Part shown: positions 16,238 through 28,200 of the stretch, piece after piece
Layout: every line of letters starts with the position of its first letter
How positions within the stretch are numbered: position 1 is the stretch's first letter
Assembly (NCBI GenBank): GCA_018713515.1
Contig: DVOO01000030.1
Coordinates: 62,001 to 126,000 of the forward strand
Reading direction: 5' to 3'
Origin: Candidatus Scatomonas pullistercoris
Lineage (GTDB): Bacteria > Bacillota > Clostridia > Lachnospirales > Lachnospiraceae
DNA: 64,000 bases
Notes under the pieces: generated by a model
Databases searched by the model: none
Seen by the model: the letters and a program-made list of their open reading frames with translations, nothing else
What the model was told of the DNA's origin: nothing
Translations under genes and position numbers: made by a program

Positions 16238-17347
16238 ATGGTAAACTATAAACTTCTGACACCGGGCCCCCTGACCACCACCGATACCGTTAAAAGAGAG
16301 ATGTTAACAGACCACTGTACCTGGGACGAGGATTATAAGCAGATCACCCGGAAGATCCGGCGGGAGCTGCTGGATCTGGCCCATGTCTCCCGGGAGGCAT
16401 ATACGGCGGTGCTGATGCAGGGCAGCGGCACCTTCGGCGTGGAGTCTGTCATCACCAGCGTGGTGGGAGAGAAGGAGAAGCTTTTGATCGCCGCCAACGG
16501 CTCCTACGGGGAGCGGATGGCGGACATCGCGGAGCATGCCGGCATCGCCTATGTGCTGTACCGGGAACCCTATGACCGGATTCCTTCCGCGGAGCGGATC
16601 GGAGCCATGCTGAAGGCAGATCCGGCCATCACCCATGTGTCCATGGTTCACAGTGAGACCACCTCCGGCATCCTCAACGATATCGCCTCCGTGGCCAAAA
16701 CGGTGAAGGCGGCGGGGAGGACCATGATCGTGGACGCCATGTCAAGCTTTGCCGGCGTGGATATCCCTGTGGGAGAGCTGGGGATTGATTTCCTGATCAG
16801 CAGTGCCAACAAGTGTATCCAGGGCGTACCGGGATTTTCCTTCATTATCTGTAATCGGCAGAAGCTTCTGGAGAGCAGAGGAAAGGCCAGAAGCCTGTCC
16901 CTGGATCTCTACGATCAGTGGGAGACCATGGAGAGGGACGGTAAATGGCGCTTCACCTCCCCCACCCACACGGTGCTGGCCTTCGCCAGAGCCCTGGAGG
17001 AGCTGAAGGAGGAAGGGGGTATTCCCGCCCGCTCCCGGAGATACTATCAGAACAACCGCCTGCTGATCCGGAAGATGAAGGAGATGGGTATCCGAACCTA
17101 CATCAGCGAGGAGCACCAGGGGCCCATCATCACCACCTTCCTTTACCCGGAAAACAGCAGCTTTTCCTTTGAAGAAATGTACGCGTTCATCAAGGAGAGA
17201 GGATACGCCATTTATCCCGGAAAGGTGACGGACGCAGACACCTTCCGCATTGGAAATATCGGGGAGATCTATGAGGAAGATATCCGGAAGCTGTGCGGGA
17301 TTTTTGAAGAATTCTTCGCGCGGATGGAACAGAGAAAAGCAGGCTGA
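16238..17347 (+). CDS. phnW: 2-aminoethylphosphonate--pyruvate transaminase
   Basis: A 369-residue PLP enzyme that moves the amino group of 2-aminoethylphosphonate to pyruvate, giving phosphonoacetaldehyde and alanine. The N terminus YKLLTPGPLTTT is typical of the family. Other conserved parts are QGSGTFGVES, MVHSETTSGILND, IVDAMSSFAGV and ISSANKCIQGVPGF, where Lys192 should hold PLP. The start is the ATG after AGAGAGGAAGAAAG; an upstream in-frame start lacks a ribosome site. Its product is the substrate of the next gene, PhnX. Confidence 0.96.
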   Translation: MVNYKLLTPGPLTTTDTVKREMLTDHCTWDEDYKQITRKIRRELLDLAHVSREAYTAVLMQGSGTFGVESVITSVVGEKEKLLIAANGSYGERMADIAEHAGIAYVLYREPYDRIPSAERIGAMLKADPAITHVSMVHSETTSGILNDIASVAKTVKAAGRTMIVDAMSSFAGVDIPVGELGIDFLISSANKCIQGVPGFSFIICNRQKLLESRGKARSLSLDLYDQWETMERDGKWRFTSPTHTVLAFARALEELKEEGGIPARSRRYYQNNRLLIRKMKEMGIRTYISEEHQGPIITTFLYPENSSFSFEEMYAFIKERGYAIYPGKVTDADTFRIGNIGEIYEEDIRKLCGIFEEFFARMEQRKAG

Positions 17348-17382
17348 GTCTTCAGAAAGAGAAAATGCAGGAGGAAAAACGT

Positions 17383-18153
17383 ATGGATCGCAAGATAGAA
17401 GCAGTAATTTTTGACTGGGCGGGCACCACCGTGGACTATGGATGCTTCGCCCCGGTGCAGGCTTTTCTGGAGGTGTTCCGGGAGGCGGGCATTGAACCGG
17501 AGATCGATGAGGTGCGGGAGCCCATGGGCATGCTGAAAAGAGAGCATATCCACACAATGCTTCACATGCCACGGATCCGGAACCTCTGGCGTGAAAAATA
17601 CGGCCGGGAACCGGAGAGGGAGGATACGGATGCTCTGTACGCCCGTTTCGAGCCGGCTCTGCTTAAGATCCTGGACCGCTTCTCTGACCTGAAGCCTTAT
17701 GTGGCGGAGACAGTGCAGGCGCTCCGGGAGCGGAATATCCGCGTTGGCTCCACCACCGGCTATACGGATATTATGATGGATCGTGTGGTGCCAAGAGCAG
17801 CGGAACAGGGATATGCCCCGGACTGCTGGTACAGCCCGGACTCTGTGGGAGGTATGGGAAGACCGTATCCCTATATGATCTTCCGGAATATGGAGCGGCT
17901 GCAGATCGCTTCCGTGGCCTCGGTCATGAAGGTGGGCGACACGGTTTCCGACATCCGGGAGGGAAAAAACGCGGGAGTCTTTACCGTGGGCATTCTGGAG
18001 GGAAGCTCGGCGCTGGGACTTTCCGAGAGCGAATACCGGGCTCTGCCGGAGGGGAAAAAACAGGAACTTCTGAAGAATACAGAAGACAAATTCCTCCGGG
18101 CCGGGGCGGACGCGGTGGTGAAGGATATCCGGGGTATCCTGGAGTATCTGTAA
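17383..18153 (+). CDS. phnX: Phosphonoacetaldehyde hydrolase (phosphonatase)
   Basis: A 256-residue HAD-superfamily enzyme that cleaves the C-P bond of phosphonoacetaldehyde to acetaldehyde and phosphate. The nucleophile motif is VIFDWAGTTVD (Asp11). Lys52 in GMLKREH matches the Schiff-base lysine of known phosphonatases, and KVGDTVSDIREGKNAG is the Mg-binding motif near the C terminus. The start is the ATG 8 bp after AGGAGG; an upstream in-frame ATG would place that AGGAGG inside the gene. It closes the AEP operon and is followed by a strong bidirectional terminator. Confidence 0.96.
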   Translation: MDRKIEAVIFDWAGTTVDYGCFAPVQAFLEVFREAGIEPEIDEVREPMGMLKREHIHTMLHMPRIRNLWREKYGREPEREDTDALYARFEPALLKILDRFSDLKPYVAETVQALRERNIRVGSTTGYTDIMMDRVVPRAAEQGYAPDCWYSPDSVGGMGRPYPYMIFRNMERLQIASVASVMKVGDTVSDIREGKNAGVFTVGILEGSSALGLSESEYRALPEGKKQELLKNTEDKFLRAGADAVVKDIRGILEYL

Positions 18154-18210
18154 AAATGATGTTGGGGGCAAAGCCTCGGGCACCCTGGCGTCTGAAAATG
18201 AAAAAGGCAG

Positions 18211-18245
18211 AAAAAGGCGGCGGTCATCTGGACCGGCGCCTTTTT
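18211..18245. terminator. Bidirectional terminator after phnX
   Basis: AAAAAGGCG and GGTC pair with GGACC and CGCCTTTTT across a short loop. The A-tract on one side and T-tract on the other let it work for phnX (plus) and for the small convergent gene (minus). Confidence 0.85.
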
Positions 18246-18256
18246 GAAATCAGCTG

Positions 18257-18481
18257 TTATTCAGCTTTATCAAATACAAACAGGCAGAGCAGGCCGTTTT
18301 CCAGTTCGTACAGAAAATCTTCGTAAAGATATTGGGCTTCTACCTCCACCAGCATGTAGGGGGATTTCCGGCCGGAGCTTTCCGGGAACGCCGGTTTCCG
18401 CCTGTTTCCCGGGAAAAGGGCGGCAGCTTTCCGCAGCAGATTCCACATATGAGCCGGATTCGTCTTTTTAGTATTGAACAA
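18257..18481 (-). CDS. Small hypothetical protein, TTG start
   Basis: A 74-residue open frame converging on phnX. No family was recognised. Support for a real gene is an excellent AAGGAGGT ribosome site 5 bp before a TTG start and a shared bidirectional terminator at its 3' side. The protein is basic in its first half (NTKKTNPAHMWNLLRKAA) and acidic/aromatic at the C terminus (EAQYLYEDFLYELENGLLCL), with no membrane segment long enough to be certain. No function is proposed. Confidence 0.5.
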   Translation of the reverse strand: MFNTKKTNPAHMWNLLRKAAALFPGNRRKPAFPESSGRKSPYMLVEVEAQYLYEDFLYELENGLLCLFVFDKAE

Positions 18482-19237
18482 CAGAACCTCCTTTTTGGCA
18501 GCGCAGAAACGTTTTCATCAGAATGACTTATGTACCCGATGGCATGGCAGGCAGAAAAACGCCGTGCTTTTTTTATAAAAGGATCTCTCAGGAATCTGTC
18601 CGAAACGGACACAGATGTACAGAAAGAACAGAGAAGAAATCTCTGGGAAAAATCGGGGCAGTTTCTGCGCATAATTTCTGCCTCCGAAATAAGAATACAT
18701 CAAAACGCAGGGGAAAACAATAGAAAATGTAAATGCAGAATTATTATTCCCCAGAAATGAGAACTGCCGCAGCCGGATTTTTTATTTTCGGTTATGTTTG
18801 GGCAGGGCGATGCTTTGTAAAAGAATCAGAAACACTGTGGAAACGTATCGGATTTTATGTGGACAAGAGATGGGACAAAAAATCGTGCAGCATATAAAAA
18901 GAAAGTGCCGCAGCCCGGTCTGGTATAAAAGAAAAATGCTTTAAAAACAATATTTTTTGTAAAGGCCGGAAAAAAGCCCGTATAACGGCGCCGAGGAAGC
19001 AAAGCCCGGTATTGCAGAGAAAATACAGTTTACATAAAAATAAAAATAAATACAAAAAATGACGAAAATTTTGGTTATTTTGCAGAGGGAAGCGGTTGCA
19101 TAAAAATGTGAAGTGAGATATATTTACTATATAATGTTTCTGAAAACAGGACTTTATGCACGCGGCTGACAAAATTCAGGAATAAGGGGAAAAACGTCCC
19201 GCACCCAACGGGACGGAAAAGAAAGGACGAAGAGAGA
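18482..19237. other. AT-rich intergenic region before the giant surface protein
   Basis: About 750 bases clearly richer in A+T than the flanks, with several short frames lacking ribosome sites or family resemblance. A TATAAT at 19130-19135 could be the -10 for the surface protein gene, but no good -35 lies 16-18 bp upstream. A 7-bp hairpin (19195-19215) lies in the leader. Nothing else was recognised; the region may be remnant or regulatory sequence. Confidence 0.5.
19195..19215 (+). promoter_or_regulatory. Hairpin in the 5' leader of the surface protein gene
   Basis: CGTCCCG, a seven-base loop (CACCCAA), then CGGGACG: a perfect stem ending 22 bases before the ATG and just upstream of the AAAGGACGAAGAG ribosome region. 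No T-tract follows, so it is more likely an mRNA-stability or translation element than a terminator. Confidence 0.5.
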
Positions 19238-22200
19238 ATGGGAAACAGAAAACAAGATTACAGGGGAAGGAGAAAGCGCAGGAACCCGCTGTCTTCCCTG
19301 CTGGCCGTGGCGCTGGCCGCGGTAATGGCCATTGGAATTCTGCCGCAGTACGCGCTGCCTGTGTATGCGGCAGATACCTCCACAGCAAATACAGCGCGTG
19401 TATCGGACGGAGACACGAAGGATGGCTATAAGCAGTGGCTGGGCCTGGAAGATGGCACCAGCTCGACCCAATACAACGGGCGGGTTTGGGCTGACAAATC
19501 CGTTTATACCGAGGATGTTGTATTTAGCGGAGACATCGGCGAGGAAAGAGTGGAGATTGGAAAGGATGCAGATTTTCTGATCGCCTATTCTGCTCTGGCC
19601 ACATCCCAGGAGGTGGAAGGACAGCAGCCGGTGGATGTGGTGTTTGTGCTGGATTTTTCAGCCAGTATGACATGGGGAGTAGATTCTACGACGGTAAGCC
19701 GCTCCGATGGATCGGATTCCCGCATTCAGTACATGGTGGAGGCGCTGAACAGTGCTATTCAGACTCTGGCGGAGGCGAATCCAAACAATCGTGTGGCCAT
19801 TGTCACATTTAACCGGGTGGGGAGCACGCTTCTGCCGCTGACGGAGCTGAGTGAAGAAAACCTGCAGGGAATCCAGGTGCCGGAGGATGGTTCTGCGCCT
19901 GCGTATCTGGAGCTGACTAGCTTCAGCGGAACCACCGGGAAGGATGACGGAAAGGCGCGGGTAACCTGTCATATCGGTTCCGACAGATCCGCGGAAACGG
20001 ATTCGAAAACAAATATCCAGTACGGACTTTATGAGGGAATGTCGATCTTGTCGGAAGAAACAGATACCACCTTTACCTTAAGCAATGGTTCAGAGGTAAC
20101 CAGGATCCCCAATGTGGTTCTGATGTCAGACGGGGCCCCCACAACGATATCGCTGGCAGAAAATAGAGGCCAGTGGTGGAATGGTCTGGATTACAACGGC
20201 GGTGAATCTGTCGGCTGGGGAGACAATTCAAATGCCTGGAGCGCCAATGGTTTTATGCCCCTGCTGACGGCTTCTTATATGAAAAATGCCATTACACACA
20301 ATTATTATGGAGATGACCCGGGCGAAAACAGCGCGAATGTATATACCATTGGATTCAGTACGAACCATCAGACGGATCAGATGGTAGAACTGGCGAATCT
20401 GGTGCTGAATCCCGAAGACAATTTGGCTGCTGCAGAGACTTCAAGTACGCCAGAAATCCGCCTTATTTACAACGCTTGGGAGGAGTATAGCAGTAATAAT
20501 TCACCTACGGTGCATTATGTTACGGAAAGCAGCCGGGAATCTCATGATCTGGAAGTTGAGATACCGAATGATAACAACAATCCGGACAGCCTTATGTATG
20601 CCGATGAATATTTTCCGGCTGAAAGTTCGGAGGATCTGAATGCGGCCTTTAGCCAGATTGCCAGTCTGATTACCTCACAGGCGCAGGTACCGACCCAGGT
20701 ATCCGGTTCGGATCCCGTGCATGACGGCTATATTACATATACGGATCCGATTGGTGCGTACATGGAGGTTAAGGATGTCAAGACAATCCTCTACAGCGGC
20801 CAGAGATTTGACCGCACCGCAAATCCGGTAACTGAGACTGCGGAAGACGGAACTTCCATTACTACTTATACATTTAGTGGTGAGATCAACAGTCCTGTTT
20901 ACGGGCAGCATAATGTCAGTGAGATTCAGATTACTGTGGAGACCACTACGGATGCCGCGGGAATCAAGAGCCAGACCCTTACGGTGAAAATTCCTGCTTC
21001 GGCCATTCCGCTTCGTGTCAACACTATTACACTGGACGTCAACGGAGAGGTGGCATCGAATACAGACAATGAGGCATACCCCATCCGTGTTCTGTACACA
21101 GTGGGGATGCAGGAGGGAATCATTGATGAGAATGGCGTTATAACAGATAAGGTAAGCAGCGACTATATTGCTCAAAACAGTAATTCGGACGGTACGGTGA
21201 ATTTTTACAGCAACCGGTACAGCGGCAGTGACGACGGTAATAGAGGTGATGCCCTGGTGACATTTACCCCGGCTGACAGCAATCCCTACTATTTTGTACA
21301 GGAAGATACCCTGCTGTATACAGATGAAGCCTGCCAGACGCCCGCAACGGCGTTCGACCCGGAAGCTACCTATTATTTCAGATCCAGCTATGTACAGGGA
21401 GAGGGCGAAAATGCACAGACAGTCTGGTATGTAGTGGAGCGCTCCGGCAGCATGCTGGAGGGCTATACTACCATGCAGAATGGCCAGCTGTATCTGTCCG
21501 CGGGAGCGCCGCGGCTGGGCAATCTGCAAGATTCCATGCGTCTGAAAGAAGAGAATTCTACAGGTACGGCGGCTTATGAATTTTATCCCACTTTTACAGG
21601 GGATCCTTCCACTGGGCAGTTTGAGATTTATCTTGGAAATAACGGAAAGCTGACTGCGGATCAGGCACTGTCTCTGACCATCGCCAAGACCGTGGATGCT
21701 TCTGAAGGACTGACTGCTCCGGCGGATACAGAATTTTCCTTTGTACTGGCAGCAGATTCTCTGGCCGGGAAGACCGTAGATGCTTCGAAACAGACAGAGG
21801 GCTCTTCCGATACAGAGCAAGTAAGCCTGCAGTTTGACTCGTATGGGGAAGCTTCCTTCAAGCTGAAGGCCGGACAGAAGCTGGTAATCTCTGAAATGGC
21901 GGGAGTCACTTACGCAGTTCGAGAAACCGATTTGCCGGGCGGATTTACTCTGAGTAATGTGGCGGTGACCGGTTCAGGCACCAACAATGAGGGTGAGGTG
22001 ACGGGCACCATTGCCAGCGATACAGTGGTAACCTTTACCAACACCTATTCTGTATCGGATCTGGACTATGCAGCCTCCGGCGGCCTTGTGGTCAGCAAGA
22101 CCCTGAACGGCCGCGATATGGAAGCAGATGAGTTTGCGTTTAAGATTACAGGAAACGATGCTCTTTCCACAGCGAAGCTTGGAAAGGCGGATCAGGAGTT

Positions 22201-25200
22201 CTCGGCCGGAGCTGCGGATGACGGAACGCCGGCTTTGATGAGCAAGTTCCAGGATATGACCTTTACCGCCGGAGAGGTGGGAGAGACCTACACATATACT
22301 GTGCAGGAAGTCGTGCCGGACAATGCCGTAAATCCCAATGTAAACAGCGGAGATACGGTTTATTCCGATGCATCGCAGACAGAGAAAGCACAGGCCGGCT
22401 GGACACGGAACGGTATTGGCTACGACAGCGTGCCGGTTACGGTGGAGATCCAGGTGGAAGATAATGGGGACGGAACCCTTTATACCATCACGACCGTTAG
22501 TAAAGGAAATGTAGAGACCGAGTATGACAGCAGAAATTATAATGCAGAGGACGCGGCAACGATTCCCACAGTTTCCTTTGTGAATACCTACTCCGCCGGA
22601 GATGTGACCATCGGAGCGAGTACGGATAACGGAATCCGTGCGCAGAAGACCCTGAACGGACGCAGCTGGAATGAGGGTGATTCCTTTACCTTTACCCTGG
22701 AGCCTGTGACAGATGGAGCTCCCATGCCGGAAAACGCTTCTGTGACAGTCAGCGCAGAAGAGGGCACGCAGAGCGGCACCAGTGTGACAGGCATGTTCGG
22801 GGATATCACATATACCAGCGAGGATCTGCAGGGCGCAGCCTCTAAAGCATTTGAATACACAGTAACGGAAGAAGTGCCGGAGGATGCGGCCGGCAACGGA
22901 ATCACCTATGACCGCCATGTGTCTACCGTGACGGTAACCGTAACAGATAACGGGGACGGAACTCTGAGTGCCGCGGTTTCTTATAATAACAGTAAAGCTA
23001 CAACTGCTTTTGATCAGGCAGTGACTTCTGCTGCGGCATTTACCAACACCTATCAGCCTGCATCGGTGACCCTGAGCGGCAGCACGGCTCTGCAGGTAAC
23101 GAAGAAAGTGGCGGGCGCTGATGCGGTGGAAGCCTTTACCTTCGAGCTGACGTTGGCAGAAGGAAATGCGGATGCAGTCCAGCTGAATACGGGAGATACA
23201 CCGGGAAGCATTGCGGATGGAACAACTGTTATTGTAGAGAACGGTCTGCAGGATGGAGAGAGCAGCACTGTAAGTTTTGGTGATCTGACCTTTACGGAAG
23301 CCGGCGAATATGTCTTTAATGTGACAGAAATTCGGCCGGAGACAGTTCCAGTAGGCTGGACCTATGACGGTTCCACGAAGCAGATTACAGTAAACGTAAC
23401 CGATACCGGCAATGGCCAGCTGACTGCTTCCGTGGAGGACAATAATCCCACGTTCCTGAACACCTATTTTAATCCGGAAGAAGCCAAATCTGTATACAAT
23501 GAAGATTCTACTACCGAAATCAACGGCCAGCTGGTGGGCGTAGGCGATATTCTGACCTACACCATTGACTGGGTCAACAATGCGGTGGATACGAATGGAG
23601 CGCCGGCGCAGGCAAATATTGTAATTACGGATACGGTACCGGCCGGAACGGAATTGGTTGCGGGAAGTATCAGTAATGAAGGCGCTGAAAGCGGCGGTAG
23701 GATCACCTGGACATTTGAAAATCAGGAGCCGGGAGCTTCCGGTACCGTATCCTTCCGAGTTCGCGTGACGGAAGATGCGGTAAATAATGATAATAATCTG
23801 ATTACAAACCAGGCGGATATTACCATCGGCGGAACGGGGCACCAGACGAATGTGGTTACCAACCCGGTACCGGAGAAACAGGAAACCAGCAATCCTGGAA
23901 CAATTGGGGAAGGAACGGTACTTACCTATCAGATTACCTTCACCAATACCGATGGAGAGGATGCGGACGCAGTCGTTGCAGATACACTGACCAAAGGGCA
24001 GTCCTATAACCAGGGGTCCGCGTCCGTGCAGATCAATGGCGGGGAAGCAGCGGCCGCAGAGCCCGATAGAATAGAGGGCAGCGCGGCAGAGGGTCAGACT
24101 CTGACCTGGAATCTGAATAACCTTCCTGCGGACGCGCAGGTAACCCTTACCTTTACCGTAACCGTAACCCGTGACGCGGGGGCATCGGTGGATAATACAG
24201 CAGCCGTAAACGGACATGAGACCAACACAGTTACCACCCCGTATCCGTCCGATTCCAGAAAGGATGTGGCCCTGGCCGATGAGCCGACCATCTCTGTGGA
24301 CGGAGGCATGGCAGGTGTGGGCGACGAGCTGCTCTACACCATCGACTGGGCCGCAGAAGCAGACGGTACACTGATTATTACAGATACGATTCCGGATGGG
24401 ACTGAGTACGTAGAAGGAAGCGCGGACAGCGAAGGTGTTTATGAGGAAGCAACGAATACCATCACCTGGACCTTCGAGAATCTGACTGAGGGCGATAAGG
24501 GAACCGCTACTTTCCGGGTTGAGATTACGGAAGATGCTGTAAATTACGATACCATTCGCAACACAGCCTATATTCAGATCGGGGAAGATGGTCCCAAGAC
24601 GGCGACCAATGAAGTAACGACAGACATTCCGAAGAAGGAAGTGTCAGACGCCACTCCGGAGACGGGAATTCAGGTGGGAGACACTCTGACGTATACCATT
24701 GAATACCGCAACGATACGGATGCCGCGGCTGATGTAACGGTAACGGATACCTTGCCGACGGGCCTGACGTTGGTTGAATCCAGCCTCGATGAGACGGGAT
24801 CCTATGACGATGAGACGCGTACCATCACCTGGACCATTGACAATGTACAGGCCGGCGCGGAAGGAGCTGTAAGCTTCAGCGCGAAGGTAAACGAGAACGC
24901 GCTGACCGTGACGAATCCCCTGACCAACCAGGCCGAGGTGAAGGTGGGCGAGAATAATCATGCGTATAAGACCAACACCACGGACGGTCAGGTTGAGAAG
25001 GGTGATCTGATTGTTTCCAAGGAGATCACGGCGACAGCAGGAGCAGAGATTGACGGAAACAGATCCTTTGCCTTCACGATCCAGCTGAAAGATACCAGCG
25101 GTGCTGACCTGACCGGCAGTTATGCGGCCCAGGTATATACTGCAGCGGGCCAGATGACCGGTCCGGCATTTACCGTATCCGGCGCGGATGATCCGGAAAC

Positions 25201-28200
25201 AGAGGATCGTGTGGAGAATACCTTCACCCTGAAGCACGGTGAGTACATTGTGATCACCGGTCTGCCCGAGGGAGCGTTATATGAGGTGACCGAGGAAGCG
25301 GTACAGGGATACACCACCACTGTCCCGGATAATGCATCGGGCCAGATCAATGCATCGGAAACAACCGTAGCGTTTATCAATGTCTACACGCCGGACAGCG
25401 TAACGGTGGGCGGCACGGGCCTGCAGGTGACGAAGAGAGTGATCGGAGCGCCTACAGATGCAGGCTTTACCTTTAATCTGCAGCTGACTTCCGGAAACAG
25501 GAATGCGGTGCTGGTTAACACGGGAGATACCCCTGCGGTGATTCCGGAGACGGGAATCTCCACCACCGTGGCAAATGGATTTACTGACGGACAGTCGAAG
25601 ACAGCTCAGTTTGGTGATCTGATCTTTACGGAGGCCGGAGATTACACCTTTGTGGTGACGGAGGCAGAGGCCGACGGAACCGTGCCGGCGGGCTGGACGT
25701 ACGATAATTCAGAGAAAGAGATCACAGTCCATGTGACGGACACAGATCTGAACGGCCAGCTGGAGGCAAGTATAGAGAGTGATGCGCTGATTTTTGTCAA
25801 CAGCTATGAGGCTGACAGCGTAACGGTGGGCGGAACGGATCTGCAGGTGACAAAGAAAGTTACCGGAGCATCCACGGAGGCAGGGTTTACCTTTAACCTG
25901 AAACTGACCTCCGGAAACCAGAGCGCAGTGCTTGTGGACGTTGGAGATATACCTCAGGCTATAGAGGACACAGGCGTATCCACAATCATTGCGGGCGGAT
26001 TCGCGGATGGAGAAGAGAAGACAGCCCAGTTCGGTGACCTGATCTTTACGGAGGTCGGAGATTACACCTTTGTGGTGACAGAGGCAGAGGCCGATGGAAC
26101 CGTGCCGGCAGGCTGGACATACGACAATTCCGAAAAAGAGATCACAGTCCATGTGACGGATACGGATCTGGACGGCCAGCTGGAGGCAAGTATAGAGGGA
26201 GATGCGCTGACCTTTGTCAACAGCTATGTGCCGGACAGCGTAACGGTGGGCGGAACAGATCTGCAGGTGACGAAGAAAGTTACCGGAGCGTCCACGGAGG
26301 CAGGCTTTACCTTTAACCTGCAGCTGACAGATGGAAACAGGAACGCGGTGCTGGTTAACACGGGAGATACCCCTGCGGTGATTCCGGAGACGGGAATCTC
26401 CACCACCGTGGCAAATGGATTTACCGACGGACAGTCGAAGACGGCCCAGTTTGGCGACCTGATCTTTACGGAAGCCGGAGATTACACCTTTGTGGTGACG
26501 GAGGCAGAGGCCGACGGAACCGTGCCGGCAGGCTGGACATACGATAATTCAGAGAAAGAGATCACAGTCCATGTGACGGATACAGATCTGGACGGCCAGC
26601 TGGAGGCAGAGGCAGAGGCAGCGGATCTGACCTTTACCAACAGCTATGCGGTGACCGGGACAGCTACCCTTCCCGGATCCACTTACCTGACGGTTAAGAA
26701 AGAGCTTGTAAATATCGACTGGAAAGCGGAGGCTGTGAAGGACGGATTTACCTTCCTTCTGTCAGCCGGAGATGACGCAACCCAGGCTGCCATTGATAAC
26801 GGAACCATCCAGATGCCCGCCCAGACGCTGACGATCACTGCTGCGGATGAAGCCGCGGATTATGCCAAGAGTTTCGGTGATATCATCTTCAGCGCGGCCG
26901 GCGACTACCGGTTTGTGATTACGGAGCAGCCGGGAACAGATACAAACATGGATTATGACAGCCATGAGCTGGTTGTGGAGGTGCATGTAAGAGACAACGG
27001 ACAGGGCGGCCTGAGCATAACAACAGCCGTACCGGAAATCAGCGGCTCTTCCACCTTTACCAACACCTATGCCCCGAGAGCCGTAAGCCTGGCCTTTTCC
27101 GGACAGAAGATCTTAAGCGGAAGAGACCTGCAGGCGGGTGAATTCAGCTTTGTGCTGAGGGATGCGGACGGCGATGTGCTGGCCACGGTTCAGAATGACG
27201 CCGATGGCAATATTGTCTTCCCGGCTCTGTATTATGGCATGGGAGATGCGGGCACCTATACCTACGAGATCAGCGAAGTTTCCGGTGATCTTTCGGGTGT
27301 GATTTATGACAGCAGTGTGGTCAGCGTGGTTGTGGAGGTATCTTATGATCCCGGCACCGGCCTTGTTACAGCAGACTGCACGATGACAAGAAACGGAGAG
27401 GATCTGGGTGATTCCTTCACCTTTACCAACTCCTACGCGGCACCCACCGAGGTGGGCGAAGTGCCTGACATTACGGCGGTGAAGACGGTGACTCCTTCCG
27501 ATGGAAATACCTATACGCTGCAGGCAGACGAATTTACTTTCCTGCTGACACCGGCGGAGACGAATCCCGCTTCCGACCCCATTGATGGACAGACGGTAAC
27601 CAATGATACCGCCGGAAATGTGATTTTCGCGGAAGATGTGGTTTACACAGAAGCCGGCACTTACCGGTATACGGTGCGGGAGTTAAGCGGCAGCCAGCCG
27701 GGAATCCTCTACGATGACACGGTTTACACCATCACGGTGGTGGTGGAGGATTCGGGAGACCATCAGCTGGATGTGACTTCGTTTACCATCACCAGAAACG
27801 ATGGAACCCAGGCGGATGCCATGACCTTTGAAAACCGTTACGATCCGGCCCAGACCAGCGTGATTCTGGGCGGAACGAAGACGCTGACCGGGGCGGCGCT
27901 GGAAGAGAATCAGTTCAGCTTCCTGCTGGAGGCTGTGACGGAGGGCGCGCCCATGCCGGAGGCAGGTCCTGTGGCCTACAATACGGCTTCCGGAAGCTTT
28001 GCCTTTGGAAGCATCCGCTACGATGCGCCGGGAACCTATATCTATCGGATCTCGGAGGTCAATAACGGCCTGGAGGGATATACTTATGACGGAACAGTTT
28101 ACACAGTCACCGTAACCGTAACGGATGAGAACGGCGTACTGCGCGCGCAGACAGCCATTGACGGCGGCGGCGAGATTGTATTCAGCAACAGCTACAGTCC

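Noticed and set aside
18523-18760. Two overlapping short frames in the AT-rich gap
   Set aside because: No ribosome sites, odd Lys/Arg/Cys composition and no family similarity.
21974-24217. Antisense frame of about 750 codons within the surface protein gene
   Set aside because: Cys/Arg/Ile-rich translation with no domain; it follows from the repeat-rich coding of the plus strand.
25394-26653. Regularly spaced repeats as a possible CRISPR array
   Set aside because: The units are 420 bp, in frame and encode protein domains; there are no short repeats with unique spacers.
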